NCBI RefSeq assembly: GCF_014636295.1
Contig: NZ_BMEC01000002.1
Coordinates: 62,001 to 126,000 of the forward strand
Source: Marivirga lumbricoides
GTDB lineage: Bacteria; Bacteroidota; Bacteroidia; Cytophagales; Cyclobacteriaceae
Direction: 5' to 3'
Length of the DNA stretch: 64,000 nucleotides
The notes beneath the pieces were generated by a model. It searched no databases, was not told the DNA's origin, and worked only from the letters and a program-made list of their open reading frames with translations. The translations under genes and the position numbers were made by a program. This document shows positions 53,881-63,954 of this stretch, piece after piece (the first letter of the stretch is position 1; the number at the start of each line of letters is the position of its first letter).

Positions 53881-54612
53881 TTGATTAAGCATCTTTTTTT
53901 TACTTTTAAGAAACAAACAGAAAAAGATAAAAGGCTTATAGCCGCAATAAAAAATATTGTGGGGTATAAGCCTTTTAACTTAGCACTGTACCGGCTGGTT
54001 ACGCAACACAGCAGTATCGCCAAAAAGCATCACAATGGCTTCAAGCAATCGAACGAGCGACTTGAGTATTTGGGAGATGCCATTTTAGGTGCTGTAGTAG
54101 CTGATTATTTATTCAAAAAATATCCTTTTAAAGACGAAGGTTTTCTCACTGAAATACGCTCCCGGTTGGTCAATAGAGAGTCACTCACTCAGCTGGCCAA
54201 AAAAGTAGGCATCAACACCCTGTTAGATGTCGATTTTTTCCAAAATAAGTATAGCTATAAATCTGTTTATGGAGATATGATGGAGGCTTTTATTGGAGCT
54301 GTTTACCTGGATAAAGGCTATAAATTCTGTCACAATTTCATCATCAAAAGGCTCATCCTCCCCCACTATGACCTCGATGAGATTATAGAAAACAATACTA
54401 ATTATAAAAGCATCCTCATTGAGTGGTCTCAGAAAGAGAACAAGGAAATCTTTTTTAATATTGAAAATATTATTGAAGACAGAAGAAAAAAGGAATTTCA
54501 GGCTGTAATAACTGTAAATGGTAAAAAAGTAGCACAAGGCTCAGGTCTCAACAAGAAAAAAGCTGAGCAAAACGCTGCTTTTAAGGCATGCCAATTCTTC
54601 AAACTTACTTAG
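53881..54612 (+). CDS. rnc: Ribonuclease III
   Basis: This 243-residue double-strand-specific RNase processes rRNA and mRNA. The signature NERLEYLGDAILG (58-70) has the metal-binding Glu and Asp; a second acidic site is in YGDMMEAFIGAVY. The C-terminal double-strand RNA-binding domain (about 170-240) ends GSGLNKKKAEQNAAFKACQ. The start is TTG at 53881, ten bases after fabF; no ATG or GTG fits in the same frame. The order acpP-fabF-rnc is conserved in Bacteroidota. Confidence 0.96.
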   Translation: MIKHLFFTFKKQTEKDKRLIAAIKNIVGYKPFNLALYRLVTQHSSIAKKHHNGFKQSNERLEYLGDAILGAVVADYLFKKYPFKDEGFLTEIRSRLVNRESLTQLAKKVGINTLLDVDFFQNKYSYKSVYGDMMEAFIGAVYLDKGYKFCHNFIIKRLILPHYDLDEIIENNTNYKSILIEWSQKENKEIFFNIENIIEDRRKKEFQAVITVNGKKVAQGSGLNKKKAEQNAAFKACQFFKLT

Positions 54613-54807
54613 CCTTATTACGTTTATCAAGTCTTTTGTGGTGAAACATTATTCATTGTTTTCGCACAAAAAATCAACTAACTATTTTGCTTCTAATTTA
54701 AATTAATGCACTTATTCTTTAGGTGATTTATAGTAATTTCCATTCAACTATTACTTTAATTTGCAGCAGAGTTAAAACAATAAAACCGGAAATAAAGATA
54801 GATAATA

Positions 54808-56655
54808 ATGAAAATAGCAGGTGCTACTTTAAATCAAACTCCTTTCGACTGGGAAGGCAATTCCAGAAACATTATTTCAGCATTATCTGAAGCTAAAGAA
54901 AAACAGCTAGATCTTATCTGCTTCCCGGAGCTAAGCATCTGTGCCTATGGATGTGAAGACATGTTTTATAGCAACTGGTTGTGGAAAAAGTGTTTTGATG
55001 TTTTAACAGAAAAAATTCTTCCTCATACTAAAGGCATAGCCTGTGTAGTTGGCTTGCCCCTGGTACACAATGATAAACTTTATAATTGTGCAGCATTTAT
55101 TGAGAATGGAGAGCTTAAATATTTAGTTCCTAAACAGAATTTGGCTAATGATGGCGTACACTATGAGGTAAGATGGTTTACAGCATGGCCTGTAGATCTT
55201 CAGGAAACTTTTACTTACAAAGACAAAAGTTATCCTATCGGGGATCATGTGATTGAGTATGAAGAATACAAAATTGGCTTTGAAATTTGTGAAGATGCCT
55301 GGAGAACAGACCGACCTGCTAATCGGTTGCAGAAAAGAGGAGTAAACCTGATCCTGAACCCAAGCGCAAGCCACTTTGCTCTCAATAAGTCATTAGCAAG
55401 GCAGGAGCTGGTAGTAAATAGTTCAAAACAGTTTGAATGCACTTATGTTTATGCCAACTTATTAGGAAACGAGGCGGGTAGAATGATTTTTGATGGCGAG
55501 ATAATGATCGCAAAAGAAGGAAGGCTTATTGTGAAAAATCAACTACTTTCTTTTAAAGATTATCAAATATGCTTTTGGGATAATTCTGAAAGTAACAAAG
55601 AAGCAGAACTATATGTCAGCAACGTTAATGAGGAATTTCAATATGCTGTGGCCCTGGCTTTGTTCGACTACCTGCGTAAAAGCAAAAGCAACGGATTTGT
55701 ACTTTCCTTAAGCGGAGGAGCCGATTCTTCCACTTGTGCTATTCTGGTTTCAGAAATGATTAAAATAGGACTGAAAGAATTAGGCCTGAAGAGATTCCTG
55801 GAGAAAATTCATAAAACTGAATGGATGCAGGAAATCACTCAAAATAAAAGGCCTGAAACCACAATTGCACAGAAGCTCTTAACTACTGCTTATCAGAGCA
55901 CCTCAAATTCCGGGCATAGCACTTATGAAGCAGCAAGAAAATTGGCACAGGAGATTGGTGCTGTTTTCTACCATTGGAATATTGACGATGAAGTAGAAAC
56001 TTATAGCAAAAAAATTGAGCAAAACCTTAACAGACCGCTTACATGGGAGAAAGATGATGTAGCTCTCCAAAATATTCAGGCTAGGGCCAGGTCTCCTATC
56101 ATCTGGATGCTGGCCAATATTAACAACGCTTTATTAATTACTACTTCTAACAGAAGTGAAGGAGATGTGGGGTATACCACTATGGACGGAGATACAAGTG
56201 GAAGTATAGCGCCTATAGCAGCAATAGATAAATTTTTCATTATAAATTGGCTGAAGTGGGCTGAAAGCGCACTTAATTATAAAAACCTAAGCTATGTAAA
56301 TAAACTCAGCCCGAGTGCAGAATTGAGGCCAAAAGATAAAAAGCAAACGGACGAGCAGGATTTAATGCCTTACGAGTTATTACTTGAAATTGAAAAGCTG
56401 GCTATAAGAGACAAACTCTCCCCTGTTGAAGTATATGAGTCATTGAAGAATGCTGCAATAGCCGACAAACATTTGTTAAAAAAATCCATTATAAAATTCT
56501 TTCAACTATGGACGAGGAACCAATGGAAGAGGGAAAGGCTAGCTCCGTCATTTCACCTCGATACCTTTAATGTTGATCCTAAAACATGGTGTCGTTTCCC
56601 TATTCTGTCTTCTGGCTTTAAAGAAGAATTATCTATACTGGAAAAATGGGATTAA
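54808..56655 (+). CDS. nadE: Glutamine-dependent NAD+ synthase
   Basis: This 615-residue fusion of a nitrilase-type glutaminase and a synthetase makes NAD from nicotinate adenine dinucleotide. Glutaminase triad residues are Glu in CFPELSICAYG, Lys in VPKQNL and Cys161 in GFEICEDAW. The synthetase PP-loop is SLSGGADSSTC (about 300-310). The family's TSNRSEGDVGYTTMDGD loop and the DKKQTDEQDLMPYELL substrate-gating loop are present. The gene is monocistronic after a 195-bp gap (54613-54807) that shows only a weak TTAATTTG box. Confidence 0.97.
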   Translation: MKIAGATLNQTPFDWEGNSRNIISALSEAKEKQLDLICFPELSICAYGCEDMFYSNWLWKKCFDVLTEKILPHTKGIACVVGLPLVHNDKLYNCAAFIENGELKYLVPKQNLANDGVHYEVRWFTAWPVDLQETFTYKDKSYPIGDHVIEYEEYKIGFEICEDAWRTDRPANRLQKRGVNLILNPSASHFALNKSLARQELVVNSSKQFECTYVYANLLGNEAGRMIFDGEIMIAKEGRLIVKNQLLSFKDYQICFWDNSESNKEAELYVSNVNEEFQYAVALALFDYLRKSKSNGFVLSLSGGADSSTCAILVSEMIKIGLKELGLKRFLEKIHKTEWMQEITQNKRPETTIAQKLLTTAYQSTSNSGHSTYEAARKLAQEIGAVFYHWNIDDEVETYSKKIEQNLNRPLTWEKDDVALQNIQARARSPIIWMLANINNALLITTSNRSEGDVGYTTMDGDTSGSIAPIAAIDKFFIINWLKWAESALNYKNLSYVNKLSPSAELRPKDKKQTDEQDLMPYELLLEIEKLAIRDKLSPVEVYESLKNAAIADKHLLKKSIIKFFQLWTRNQWKRERLAPSFHLDTFNVDPKTWCRFPILSSGFKEELSILEKWD

Positions 56656-56659
56656 AGCA

Positions 56660-56688
56660 TTGAATTCTTAGTTTTTAGGCTAATTTTG
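56660..56688 (+). promoter_or_regulatory. Promoter candidate for lgt
   Basis: TTG at 56660-56662, 18 bp, then TAATTTTG at 56681-56688 (exact TAnnTTTG). The implied start is about 13 bp before the lgt ATG. Confidence 0.55.
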
Positions 56689-56705
56689 TCATAAATTATT
56701 AAATT

Positions 56706-57785
56706 ATGTTGAGTTACATCGTCTGGTCACCCAAGCCTTATATTGTGGATTTAGGATTTACCGAATTAAGGTGGTACGGCTTATTATTTGCATTAGGATT
56801 TATTATTTCCCAGCAAATAATGTTTTATATCTTTAAAAAAGAAGGAAAAACTGAAAAGCAGGTGGAAGTGCTTACTTTTTACATGGTGATAGCCACAGTA
56901 ATTGGTGCGCGTTTAGGCCATGTATTATTTTATGAGCCCGCACGATACCTAAGCAATCCTATTGATATTTTTAAAGTATGGGAGGGCGGACTTGCAAGCC
57001 ATGGTGGTGCAGCAGGAATTTTAATTGCCCTTTACCTCTTTTCCAGAAAGTACAAAGACATCAGCTACTTGTGGATTTTGGACAGGATAGTAATTGTTGT
57101 AGCTATAACAGCCACTTTAATACGTACGGGTAACTTTATTAATTCTGAAATAATAGGCCTCCCTACAGAAAGTAACTATGGTGTAGTGTTTGGCAGGGAC
57201 GTGGAAACACGGATAAATTATCTAAATGCTGCTATAGAGGATGTGTCTATCAGTAAACCAAAAAATAATGCTTCATTAGAAGGGATTGAAAGCCGTTTGA
57301 AGTACCCTGTGGAATTAACTATTACTTATAGTGCAGGAAATGATTTAGCAGCAGTTAAAAACTTTACCGAAACCAAACTTCTGGAGCAGCTTCAAAATAA
57401 CAACATCACTGAGTATGCTGTTTTTGGTACAAACCCAACAATTAATTATAATGAAAAACAAGGCCAGGTAATCGCTACTATTTATGGAGATGGTGTTCCC
57501 CGGCATCCGGCTCAATTATATGAGGGCATTTCTCACTTCTTTTTGTTCTTGTTGCTCTTTTATTTATGGAACAGAAACAGAAGCGGACTTGCGGATGGCA
57601 GACTATTTGGCATCTTTCTTATTGGAAGCTTTGGATTGAGATTCTTCTACGAATTTCTAAAAGAGAACCAGGTAGCTTTTGAAGATAACCTGGCGCTAAA
57701 CATGGGACAATGGTTAAGTATCCCTCTTGTATTGGCAGGTGTTTTCTTTATTATAAAATCCTTTAGAGCAGAAAAGAGAATATAA
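56706..57785 (+). CDS. lgt: Prolipoprotein diacylglyceryl transferase
   Basis: This 359-residue inner-membrane enzyme transfers diacylglycerol from phosphatidylglycerol to the lipobox Cys of prolipoproteins. Markers are LRWYGLLFALGF, GARLGHVLFYEPARYLSNP, WEGGLASHGGAAG, IRTGNFINSEIIGLPT and RHPAQLYEG. The protein is about 80-90 residues longer than typical because of a soluble insertion (about 160-255) between GLPT and PRHPAQLYE. This is probably a Bacteroidota-specific periplasmic domain (inference). Confidence 0.96.
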   Translation: MLSYIVWSPKPYIVDLGFTELRWYGLLFALGFIISQQIMFYIFKKEGKTEKQVEVLTFYMVIATVIGARLGHVLFYEPARYLSNPIDIFKVWEGGLASHGGAAGILIALYLFSRKYKDISYLWILDRIVIVVAITATLIRTGNFINSEIIGLPTESNYGVVFGRDVETRINYLNAAIEDVSISKPKNNASLEGIESRLKYPVELTITYSAGNDLAAVKNFTETKLLEQLQNNNITEYAVFGTNPTINYNEKQGQVIATIYGDGVPRHPAQLYEGISHFFLFLLLFYLWNRNRSGLADGRLFGIFLIGSFGLRFFYEFLKENQVAFEDNLALNMGQWLSIPLVLAGVFFIIKSFRAEKRI

Positions 57786-57805
57786 GTTTGGTAGAGGGAT
57801 TTTAA

Positions 57806-58051
57806 TCAAGGCACAGGATCATGGCCTGAACCTCCCCACGGATGACATTTCGCAATCCGTTTGGCTGCTAATTTAGTACCTTTAATTATTCCATGTTTCA
57901 TAATTGCCTGTTTAGCATATTCAGAGCAAGTTGGAGTATATCTACATGAAGCAGGAAAAAAGGGAGAAATTCCATATTGATAAAAGATAATAGGCAATGA
58001 CACTACTTTTCTTAGGAATTTTATTGTTTCTTGTTTTGTTGAAAATGCCAA
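57806..58051 (-). CDS. yidD: YidD membrane protein insertion efficiency factor
   Basis: This 81-residue protein matches Yid[37 protein letters not shown] followed by [17 protein letters not shown]. Three conserved Cys and an amphipathic helix attach it to the inner membrane, where it helps YidC. It converges on lgt. Confidence 0.95.
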   Translation of the reverse strand: MAFSTKQETIKFLRKVVSLPIIFYQYGISPFFPASCRYTPTCSEYAKQAIMKHGIIKGTKLAAKRIAKCHPWGGSGHDPVP

Positions 58052-58141
58052 TTATTTATATTTAATTTTAACCAAATCACTATTAGCAAATATATATACT
58101 ATACTAATTTAAAAAAGCAACTAAATAAACAACTCTGGTTT

Positions 58142-59626
58142 ATGAGGGCTTTGCTTTTCCCCATAATTTTCTGCAGCTTTTATTTCAATGCTTTTTCACA
58201 AATTTCGGTTCAGAATAAAAACGAAAGAATAAAAGTAAGCAATATTGATACGGATAGCATTGATAAAAGGATTGTTAATGTAAAAGATATCCGAATTGTT
58301 GGCAATAAAAAAACCAAGAAAAGAATTATTACCAGAGAGATAGACATTGAAGTTGGTAAAGGATACACTGTTGGAGAATTGAAGAAACTGGTGAAGCTGG
58401 ATGAAAACAAAATTTTTAATACCGGCCTCTTTACTTCTGTAATAGGTGAAATTTCCTTCGATCCTGCTATTGAAAACCAGGTGGAAGTGATTTTCTTTAT
58501 GGAAGAACGCTGGTATATATGGCCAAGCATTATTTTTAACCTGGCGGATAGAAATTTCAGTGACTGGTTATTCAATCAGAATGCTGCCACAGATAGGTTT
58601 GAATATGGTTTCAGATTTGACCAATACAATGTAAGAGGCTTAAACGAAAAGCTTAGGGTTATGGCTCAATTTGGCTTTAAAAGGCGCTTTTCGCTCGGTT
58701 ACAGAATTCCTTACCTTAATAAAAAACAAAAGCTAGGGATGGGTCTTAACTTTTCCTATAGTGAGTTTGACCAGATAGATATTACAAACGTAGGGGATAA
58801 GAGGCTGTTCATTGATGCTGACAGTCTTTTTGGAGATAATTCCGGAAGAAATATTATATCCACTAACTTTTATGCATCTCTGGACTTTACCTATAGGGAA
58901 TCATTTTACAATACACATGCAATTGCTCTTTTCTATGACCAGATTACCGTGGCAGATACTATTAGTTCCCTTAATCCTATTTACCTGAATAATGGTGAGC
59001 CGGAGCAAATCTCTTTAAACCTTCGCTATAATTTTAGAAGAGATTTTCGTGACAGAAATAATTACCCACTAAAGGGCTTTTTAATTGATGTTGCTGTTGA
59101 GAAAAATGGCCTGGGAATTTTTAACGATATCAATCAGGGAAGCATTAAATTAAAATTGAATCAGTATAAACCTCTTAAATATAACTTCAATGTAGCCAGC
59201 TCAGTAACAGGCTATACCAGTTTTCCTAAGCAGCAACCCTACACTACTTTAAGAGGCCTGGGTTTTGCCAATGAACTTCTGAAGGGTTATGAACTGTATG
59301 TGATTCAGGGACAGCATTATATCATGCATAAGAGTGAATTGAAAAAAAGAATATTCTCTTTTGAAACTAACCTGGGTAAGCTAATGCCACTGAAGCAATT
59401 TCGTAAAATTCCTATTGCAGGTTATTTTAAGGTATTCTTTGATCAGGGATATGTACAAAATAACCTTAGTGTAACCAATGAATCATTATTTAGCAACAGG
59501 TACATTTACAGCTATGGAGCAGGTTTTGACCTGGTAACTTTTTATGATGCTGTAGTCAGGTTTGAATATTCCATCAATGCTTTAAATGAAGCAGGATTCT
59601 TTATTAATGTAAAAGCAGGTATTTAA
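58142..59626 (+). CDS. BamA/TamA-family outer-membrane protein (single POTRA)
   Basis: This 494-residue protein has a signal peptide (MRALLFPIIFCSFYFNAFSQ). One POTRA domain (about 45-125: VKDIRIVGNKKTKKRIITREIDIEVG...NTGLFTSVIGEI) precedes a 16-strand Omp85 barrel (about 140-494). The barrel contains FRRDFRDRNNYPLKGFLID. It is too short for BamA with five POTRA domains, so it is more likely an accessory barrel or lipid/protein exporter. The end overlaps the convergent YwqK gene by 4 bp. Confidence 0.9.
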   Translation: MRALLFPIIFCSFYFNAFSQISVQNKNERIKVSNIDTDSIDKRIVNVKDIRIVGNKKTKKRIITREIDIEVGKGYTVGELKKLVKLDENKIFNTGLFTSVIGEISFDPAIENQVEVIFFMEERWYIWPSIIFNLADRNFSDWLFNQNAATDRFEYGFRFDQYNVRGLNEKLRVMAQFGFKRRFSLGYRIPYLNKKQKLGMGLNFSYSEFDQIDITNVGDKRLFIDADSLFGDNSGRNIISTNFYASLDFTYRESFYNTHAIALFYDQITVADTISSLNPIYLNNGEPEQISLNLRYNFRRDFRDRNNYPLKGFLIDVAVEKNGLGIFNDINQGSIKLKLNQYKPLKYNFNVASSVTGYTSFPKQQPYTTLRGLGFANELLKGYELYVIQGQHYIMHKSELKKRIFSFETNLGKLMPLKQFRKIPIAGYFKVFFDQGYVQNNLSVTNESLFSNRYIYSYGAGFDLVTFYDAVVRFEYSINALNEAGFFINVKAGI

Positions 59627-60264
59627 TCCAAATCGGCAGGGTCTACTGGTTTTTTCTTCCCTCTTTTGGTAAAATAGTACCAATCGCCTACCCTTTTGTC
59701 ATTTTCATAATATCCTTCATACAATTTTCTTCCTTCCGAATCAAAATACTCCCAGAATCCATCCATCTTTCCTTCCTTAAAAATCCCGCGCTGTTCCAGG
59801 TTTCCGTTTTCCTCATAAAAGCTCCACAAGCCATCAGGCAGTCCATTTTTATAATGTCCAATTTGCCTCAAACTTCCATTTTCATTCCAGAATAGCCACT
59901 TCCCTTCATACTGGCTCCTTTCATAAATCCCTTTCTTTTCCAGCTGACCATTTTCATAAAAGTAAAATGCACTGTCAGTAAGCTGGTCATTTTTCCATTG
60001 TTCAATGGCTGAAAGATTACCGGAAGGATAAAAATACTCTGCCTTACCTGAAAGTTTCGCTTCCTGATAATTTTCGATAGCACTTAAAGCACCCTGAGGA
60101 TAATAAAACCTCCATGTGCCTGATTTCATACTATTTTGCACTTTTCCGACAGATCTTAAATTACCTGTTTCATAGAAGGAAGAATCAGTCTGCGCATGAG
60201 ATAATTGAAAAGTATGAAGCCAAATAACTATTAAAAAATACTTACTTTTATAGAGATTTTTCAT
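59623..60264 (-). CDS. Secreted YwqK-repeat (MORN-like) protein
   Basis: This 213-residue exported protein has a signal peptide and then about seven repeats of the WxFYxxxGxLxxxxxY type (for example GTWRFYYPQGALSAIENY, GLWSFYEENGNLEQRGIF). It lacks the barrel-like C-terminal part of the protein at 35.7-37.5 kb. Its function is unknown; despite the database name, no toxin partner is present. It converges with the BamA-like gene. Confidence 0.85.
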   Translation of the reverse strand: MKNLYKSKYFLIVIWLHTFQLSHAQTDSSFYETGNLRSVGKVQNSMKSGTWRFYYPQGALSAIENYQEAKLSGKAEYFYPSGNLSAIEQWKNDQLTDSAFYFYENGQLEKKGIYERSQYEGKWLFWNENGSLRQIGHYKNGLPDGLWSFYEENGNLEQRGIFKEGKMDGFWEYFDSEGRKLYEGYYENDKRVGDWYYFTKRGKKKPVDPADLD

Positions 60265-60341
60265 ACTTTGAGATCAGTTTTACCAGAACCTAACAATCTA
60301 ATGCTCTGTTGTCATTTTTTTCTCCTCAAAAATACAAAAGG

Positions 60342-61160
60342 ATGAGAAGAATTCTACTTCATATCATTCTTTCACAGTTAATCAGCGTCTATTCTAAAGC
60401 CCAATCCATTTATGCTCCTATTGGAGGTAGAATAATTGCGATGGGAGATGCCTCTGCCACTCTTGCAGGATTTTGGAGCGGATTCCATAATACGGCTGGC
60501 ATCTCCAACCTGGAATCTCTATCGGCAGGAGTAGCTTACGAAAATCGTTATGGAATGGAAGGATTTAATTTTCTTGCTGCTGGTGTTTCCGGCCCCATAC
60601 CTTTCGGCCATGCGTTTATAGGTGCTTTTCGCTTTGGAGATCATTTGTACAATGAACATAAAATATCTTTAGGCTATGCCAATGAAATCGGCATTATCCA
60701 ATTAGGCGGCAGAATAAACTATTTACAGTATCAGGTACAGGATTTCGGCACAAAAAGCACCTACTCAATAGATTTTGGAGGAATAACATATCTTACTCCA
60801 CAACTGGTGGTGGGTGCGCAGGCACTCAATATAAGCCAAAGTACTTTAAGTGAGGAAGATGAGCAAACAGTTCCTTCAATTCTAAAATTAGGCATTTCCT
60901 ATAGGCCTAAGAAGTATTTTATGCTTAATCTGGAAGCTGAAAAAGATATTGAAAAACAAACTATCCTAAAGGCAGGTGCAGAGTATATTTTTCTTGAAAA
61001 ATTCTTTCTCAGAAGTGGAATTCAGAGCAGTTCCTTCCAGACGTTTTATGGCCTGGGCTTTAAGTATCTTTCCCTCCAATGGGATTACGCGCTCAGCAAC
61101 CATCCTGAACTGGGTTTTTCACATGCTATTTCCATGCAATACCTCTTAAGAAAGAAATGA
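60342..61160 (+). CDS. PorQ/PorV-like outer-membrane protein
   Basis: This 272-residue protein has a signal peptide and then the signature GGRIIAMGDASATLAGFWSGFHNTAGISNLESLSAGVAYENRYGMEG, typical of the PorQ/PorV family of T9SS-associated beta-barrels. In P. gingivalis PorQ and PorV act in surface attachment of T9SS cargo; the exact role of this paralog is not known. The start at 60342 (MRRILLHII) is preferred over a TTG at 60309. It overlaps the next gene by 4 bp. Confidence 0.85.
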   Translation: MRRILLHIILSQLISVYSKAQSIYAPIGGRIIAMGDASATLAGFWSGFHNTAGISNLESLSAGVAYENRYGMEGFNFLAAGVSGPIPFGHAFIGAFRFGDHLYNEHKISLGYANEIGIIQLGGRINYLQYQVQDFGTKSTYSIDFGGITYLTPQLVVGAQALNISQSTLSEEDEQTVPSILKLGISYRPKKYFMLNLEAEKDIEKQTILKAGAEYIFLEKFFLRSGIQSSSFQTFYGLGFKYLSLQWDYALSNHPELGFSHAISMQYLLRKK

Positions 61161-63238
61161 AACGCTCAATAAAACCGATACTATTTTTAACATTGCTGAT
61201 TAAGGGAGCTATACTTTGCGCGCAGAAAAGAAATACCGACTTTGATCTTCAGGATTTTATAGAAAATAACTTTTCAGTTCAGGACGATGATATCAATTAC
61301 GAGGATATCTATGAGGCTTTATTTCAGCTCTATCAGTCACCGGTAAATCTTAACCGGGCTAACAGGCAGGACCTGCAGTCCTTATTGATACTGAGCAACC
61401 TACAAATAAATGAATTCCTAAATTATAGAAATCAGAATGGCAGGTTTTTAAGCATTTATGAACTTCAGGCAGTTCCGGAAATGGATTTGAATACAATTTA
61501 CAAAATGCTGCCTTTTGTAATGGTGCGAGATGAAGGGTTGCAATCAGACAACAGACCTCTTTTAAAAAGAATATCAAATGAAGACAATAACTATCTCATT
61601 CTCAGAGCTGACCGTATATTGGAGAAAAAAAGAGGTTACAAATCTTCTGAGGAGCGAGAAAGACAATATATTGGAGATCCTAACAGGATTTACGCCAGAT
61701 TCAGAGTAAGGCATACCAATGATTTCAGCCTGGGATTTACGGCAGAAAAAGATGCAGGCGAGCAATTCGCATGGAATCCGGAGAAGCAACAGTACGGTCC
61801 GGACTTTCTCTCATATCACTTTCAACTACAGAATCTGGGAAGGGTTAAAAATATTATTTTAGGAGATTACCAGCTACAGTTTGGTCAGTCTCTCCTATTT
61901 GGTGCCGGATTTGCTATTGGAAAAGGAAGTGAAACTGTAGCCACTGCCAGAAGAAGTAATCTCGGCATACTCCCTTATACTTCTGTGCTTGAAACCAACT
62001 TTTTCAGAGGCTCAGCTGCAACAATAGCACTTACCCAACAACTGGATTTAACTGCCTTCTATAGCTATAACGCTATAAATGCTAGTGTAGAGTTTGATTC
62101 AGCACGAAGCACGGAAAAATTCTTTACCTCCATCAGGCTGGCAGGATTTCATAGAACTGCCTCTGAACTGGCTGGAAAAAATGCTATACAATCACAGGAT
62201 TTTGGTGGCAACCTATTGTTTCACACCAAAGCTGAAAACCTCAATATTGGCTTAAACTATGTTCAAACAATGTATGAAAAAGAGTTTATCAGAAATCCCA
62301 GGAAGTACAATCAGTTTGAATTTGCAGGAAAGCTCAATAGAAATGTTGGCTTATTTGCTAATTATTATTGGCGCAACTTTCATTGGTTTGGAGAAGCTGC
62401 TATAAGCCAGTCGAAAGGAATTGGAGCTATTGGTGGCTTTATTGCTTCCATCTCTCCCGATTTACAAATGAGCTTTATACTCAGAAATTATGATAGAGAC
62501 TTTCACTCCTTTTACGGTACTGCTTTTGGTGAAAGCACCAGGAATATTAATGAAAAAGGTGTTTTCTGGGGCTTAAAATTCCAGCCCAACAGGAAGTTTA
62601 TAGTGTCAGCTTATTACGACAGATTTAAATTTCCATGGCTTCGCTTCAGAGTAGATGCCCCATCAACAGGCAATGAATTCCTGAGCAGAATTGCCTACAA
62701 TATCAACCGAAACATTTCACTGTACGGTCAGGTACGGGTAGAAAATAAGGAAAGAAACAGTGAAAAGGCTAATGACCCGGTGATTTATGGTTTATCAACT
62801 GGGCAAAAAAGAAATTATATCTTAAATTTAGATGTTAGACCAAAAAGTATTGTATCTATAAAATCCAGAATTCAGTTTAGTGAGTTTCTCTTTAATGAGA
62901 GATATAGCAATGGAGTAGCGTTAATTCAAGACCTAAACTTTGATTTTGGGAAATTAAGATTAAGTACCCGCTATGCTATTTTTGAAACTGATGATTTTGA
63001 AAACAGGCAGTACGTTTACGAAAAAGATGTTTTATATGCTTTTTCTATTCCTGCCTATCAAAATACGGGGGCCAGAACTTACGCCTTGTTGAAGTACAAA
63101 TTGTCTAAAAAGCTACAGATGTGGGCACGTTGGGCTCGGTTCAAATACCTGGATTTGGAAAAAATAGGAAAAGGAAACGAACAAATAGAGGGCAATACAA
63201 AATCAGAAGTTAAACTACAAATGATGTATCAATTTTGA
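61157..63238 (+). CDS. Helix-hairpin-helix domain protein, outer-membrane-associated
   Basis: This 693-residue protein has a signal peptide. Residues about 50-115 hold two ComEA-like HhH motifs: SPVNLNRANRQDLQSLLILSNLQINEFLNYR and LSIYELQAVPEMDLNTIYKMLPF. The remaining 550 residues are rich in alternating strands and aromatic residues (GLNYVQTMYEKEF, LRLSTRYAIFETDDFE) and look like a large beta-barrel. HhH-plus-barrel proteins next to PorQ-like genes are common in Bacteroidota; the function is unknown. It overlaps both neighbours by 4 bp. Confidence 0.85.
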   Translation: MKRSIKPILFLTLLIKGAILCAQKRNTDFDLQDFIENNFSVQDDDINYEDIYEALFQLYQSPVNLNRANRQDLQSLLILSNLQINEFLNYRNQNGRFLSIYELQAVPEMDLNTIYKMLPFVMVRDEGLQSDNRPLLKRISNEDNNYLILRADRILEKKRGYKSSEERERQYIGDPNRIYARFRVRHTNDFSLGFTAEKDAGEQFAWNPEKQQYGPDFLSYHFQLQNLGRVKNIILGDYQLQFGQSLLFGAGFAIGKGSETVATARRSNLGILPYTSVLETNFFRGSAATIALTQQLDLTAFYSYNAINASVEFDSARSTEKFFTSIRLAGFHRTASELAGKNAIQSQDFGGNLLFHTKAENLNIGLNYVQTMYEKEFIRNPRKYNQFEFAGKLNRNVGLFANYYWRNFHWFGEAAISQSKGIGAIGGFIASISPDLQMSFILRNYDRDFHSFYGTAFGESTRNINEKGVFWGLKFQPNRKFIVSAYYDRFKFPWLRFRVDAPSTGNEFLSRIAYNINRNISLYGQVRVENKERNSEKANDPVIYGLSTGQKRNYILNLDVRPKSIVSIKSRIQFSEFLFNERYSNGVALIQDLNFDFGKLRLSTRYAIFETDDFENRQYVYEKDVLYAFSIPAYQNTGARTYALLKYKLSKKLQMWARWARFKYLDLEKIGKGNEQIEGNTKSEVKLQMMYQF

Positions 63239-63954
63239 AAAAGCTACTGACTTTCACATTAATGGCTGTACTACTTTCAGGTTGTAAATACGAAACACCA
63301 CCTGAAATGGTGGTGGGAAAATGGCAGATTGTCAAAATTACTGAAAACGGACATGAAAACACTGCACAATTTGTTAATAAGTACAACAAATTTATCATCT
63401 TCTCGGAAGACGGCACTTATACTCGCGGAGTGCTTGACAGCCTTTCCAATAAAAGCTGGATGCTTTACTCAGAAAAAAATGAGCTACTCTTATTAAATGG
63501 TAGCCCCGTACAAGGTGTAAAGCAGTGGAAAATCAAAGCTTCTGATAATCAACTGGAATTGACTGACAAACATGGTCATTTTAAAATCCTGCTGAACAGA
63601 ATTGAAAACCTGCCGGAAATATCCATTAGAACTGAGAAGGATCTTATAGGAAAATGGATTGTGGATAAAGTAACTATCAACGGATATAACAACACAAAGG
63701 AGTATGCTTTTCCGGAAAGATGGATTCTACTGTCCAAGAATGGAAAGTTTTACAACGGAGGTAAAGATAACAATCAAAATACAGGTTACTGGCAGTTAGA
63801 CGAAAACCTGACCGCTATTAACTTCTTTAACAATAAAGAGACAGCGGAAACATTTATTTCATTTTATATAGATGATGACAGAATTTGGTATGAAAAGAAA
63901 GATGATGATAGAAATAAGCCTTCTGTAAGAATCTATTTTAAGAAAGAAATGTAG
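63235..63954 (+). CDS. Lipoprotein with two lipocalin-like domains
   Basis: This 239-residue lipoprotein starts at TTG (63235), overlapping the stop of the HhH gene by 4 bp. The signal MKKLLTFTLMAVLLSGC ends with a lipobox, Cys near residue 17. Two lipocalin-like halves follow, VVGKWQIVKITENGHE (about 25-120) and LIGKWIVDKVTINGYNN (about 137-236), similar to the Lipocalin_4-type repeats of Bacteroidota. It completes a PorQ-HhH-lipoprotein operon. The last 46 bases of the window show nothing. Confidence 0.8.
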   Translation: MKKLLTFTLMAVLLSGCKYETPPEMVVGKWQIVKITENGHENTAQFVNKYNKFIIFSEDGTYTRGVLDSLSNKSWMLYSEKNELLLLNGSPVQGVKQWKIKASDNQLELTDKHGHFKILLNRIENLPEISIRTEKDLIGKWIVDKVTINGYNNTKEYAFPERWILLSKNGKFYNGGKDNNQNTGYWQLDENLTAINFFNNKETAETFISFYIDDDRIWYEKKDDDRNKPSVRIYFKKEM

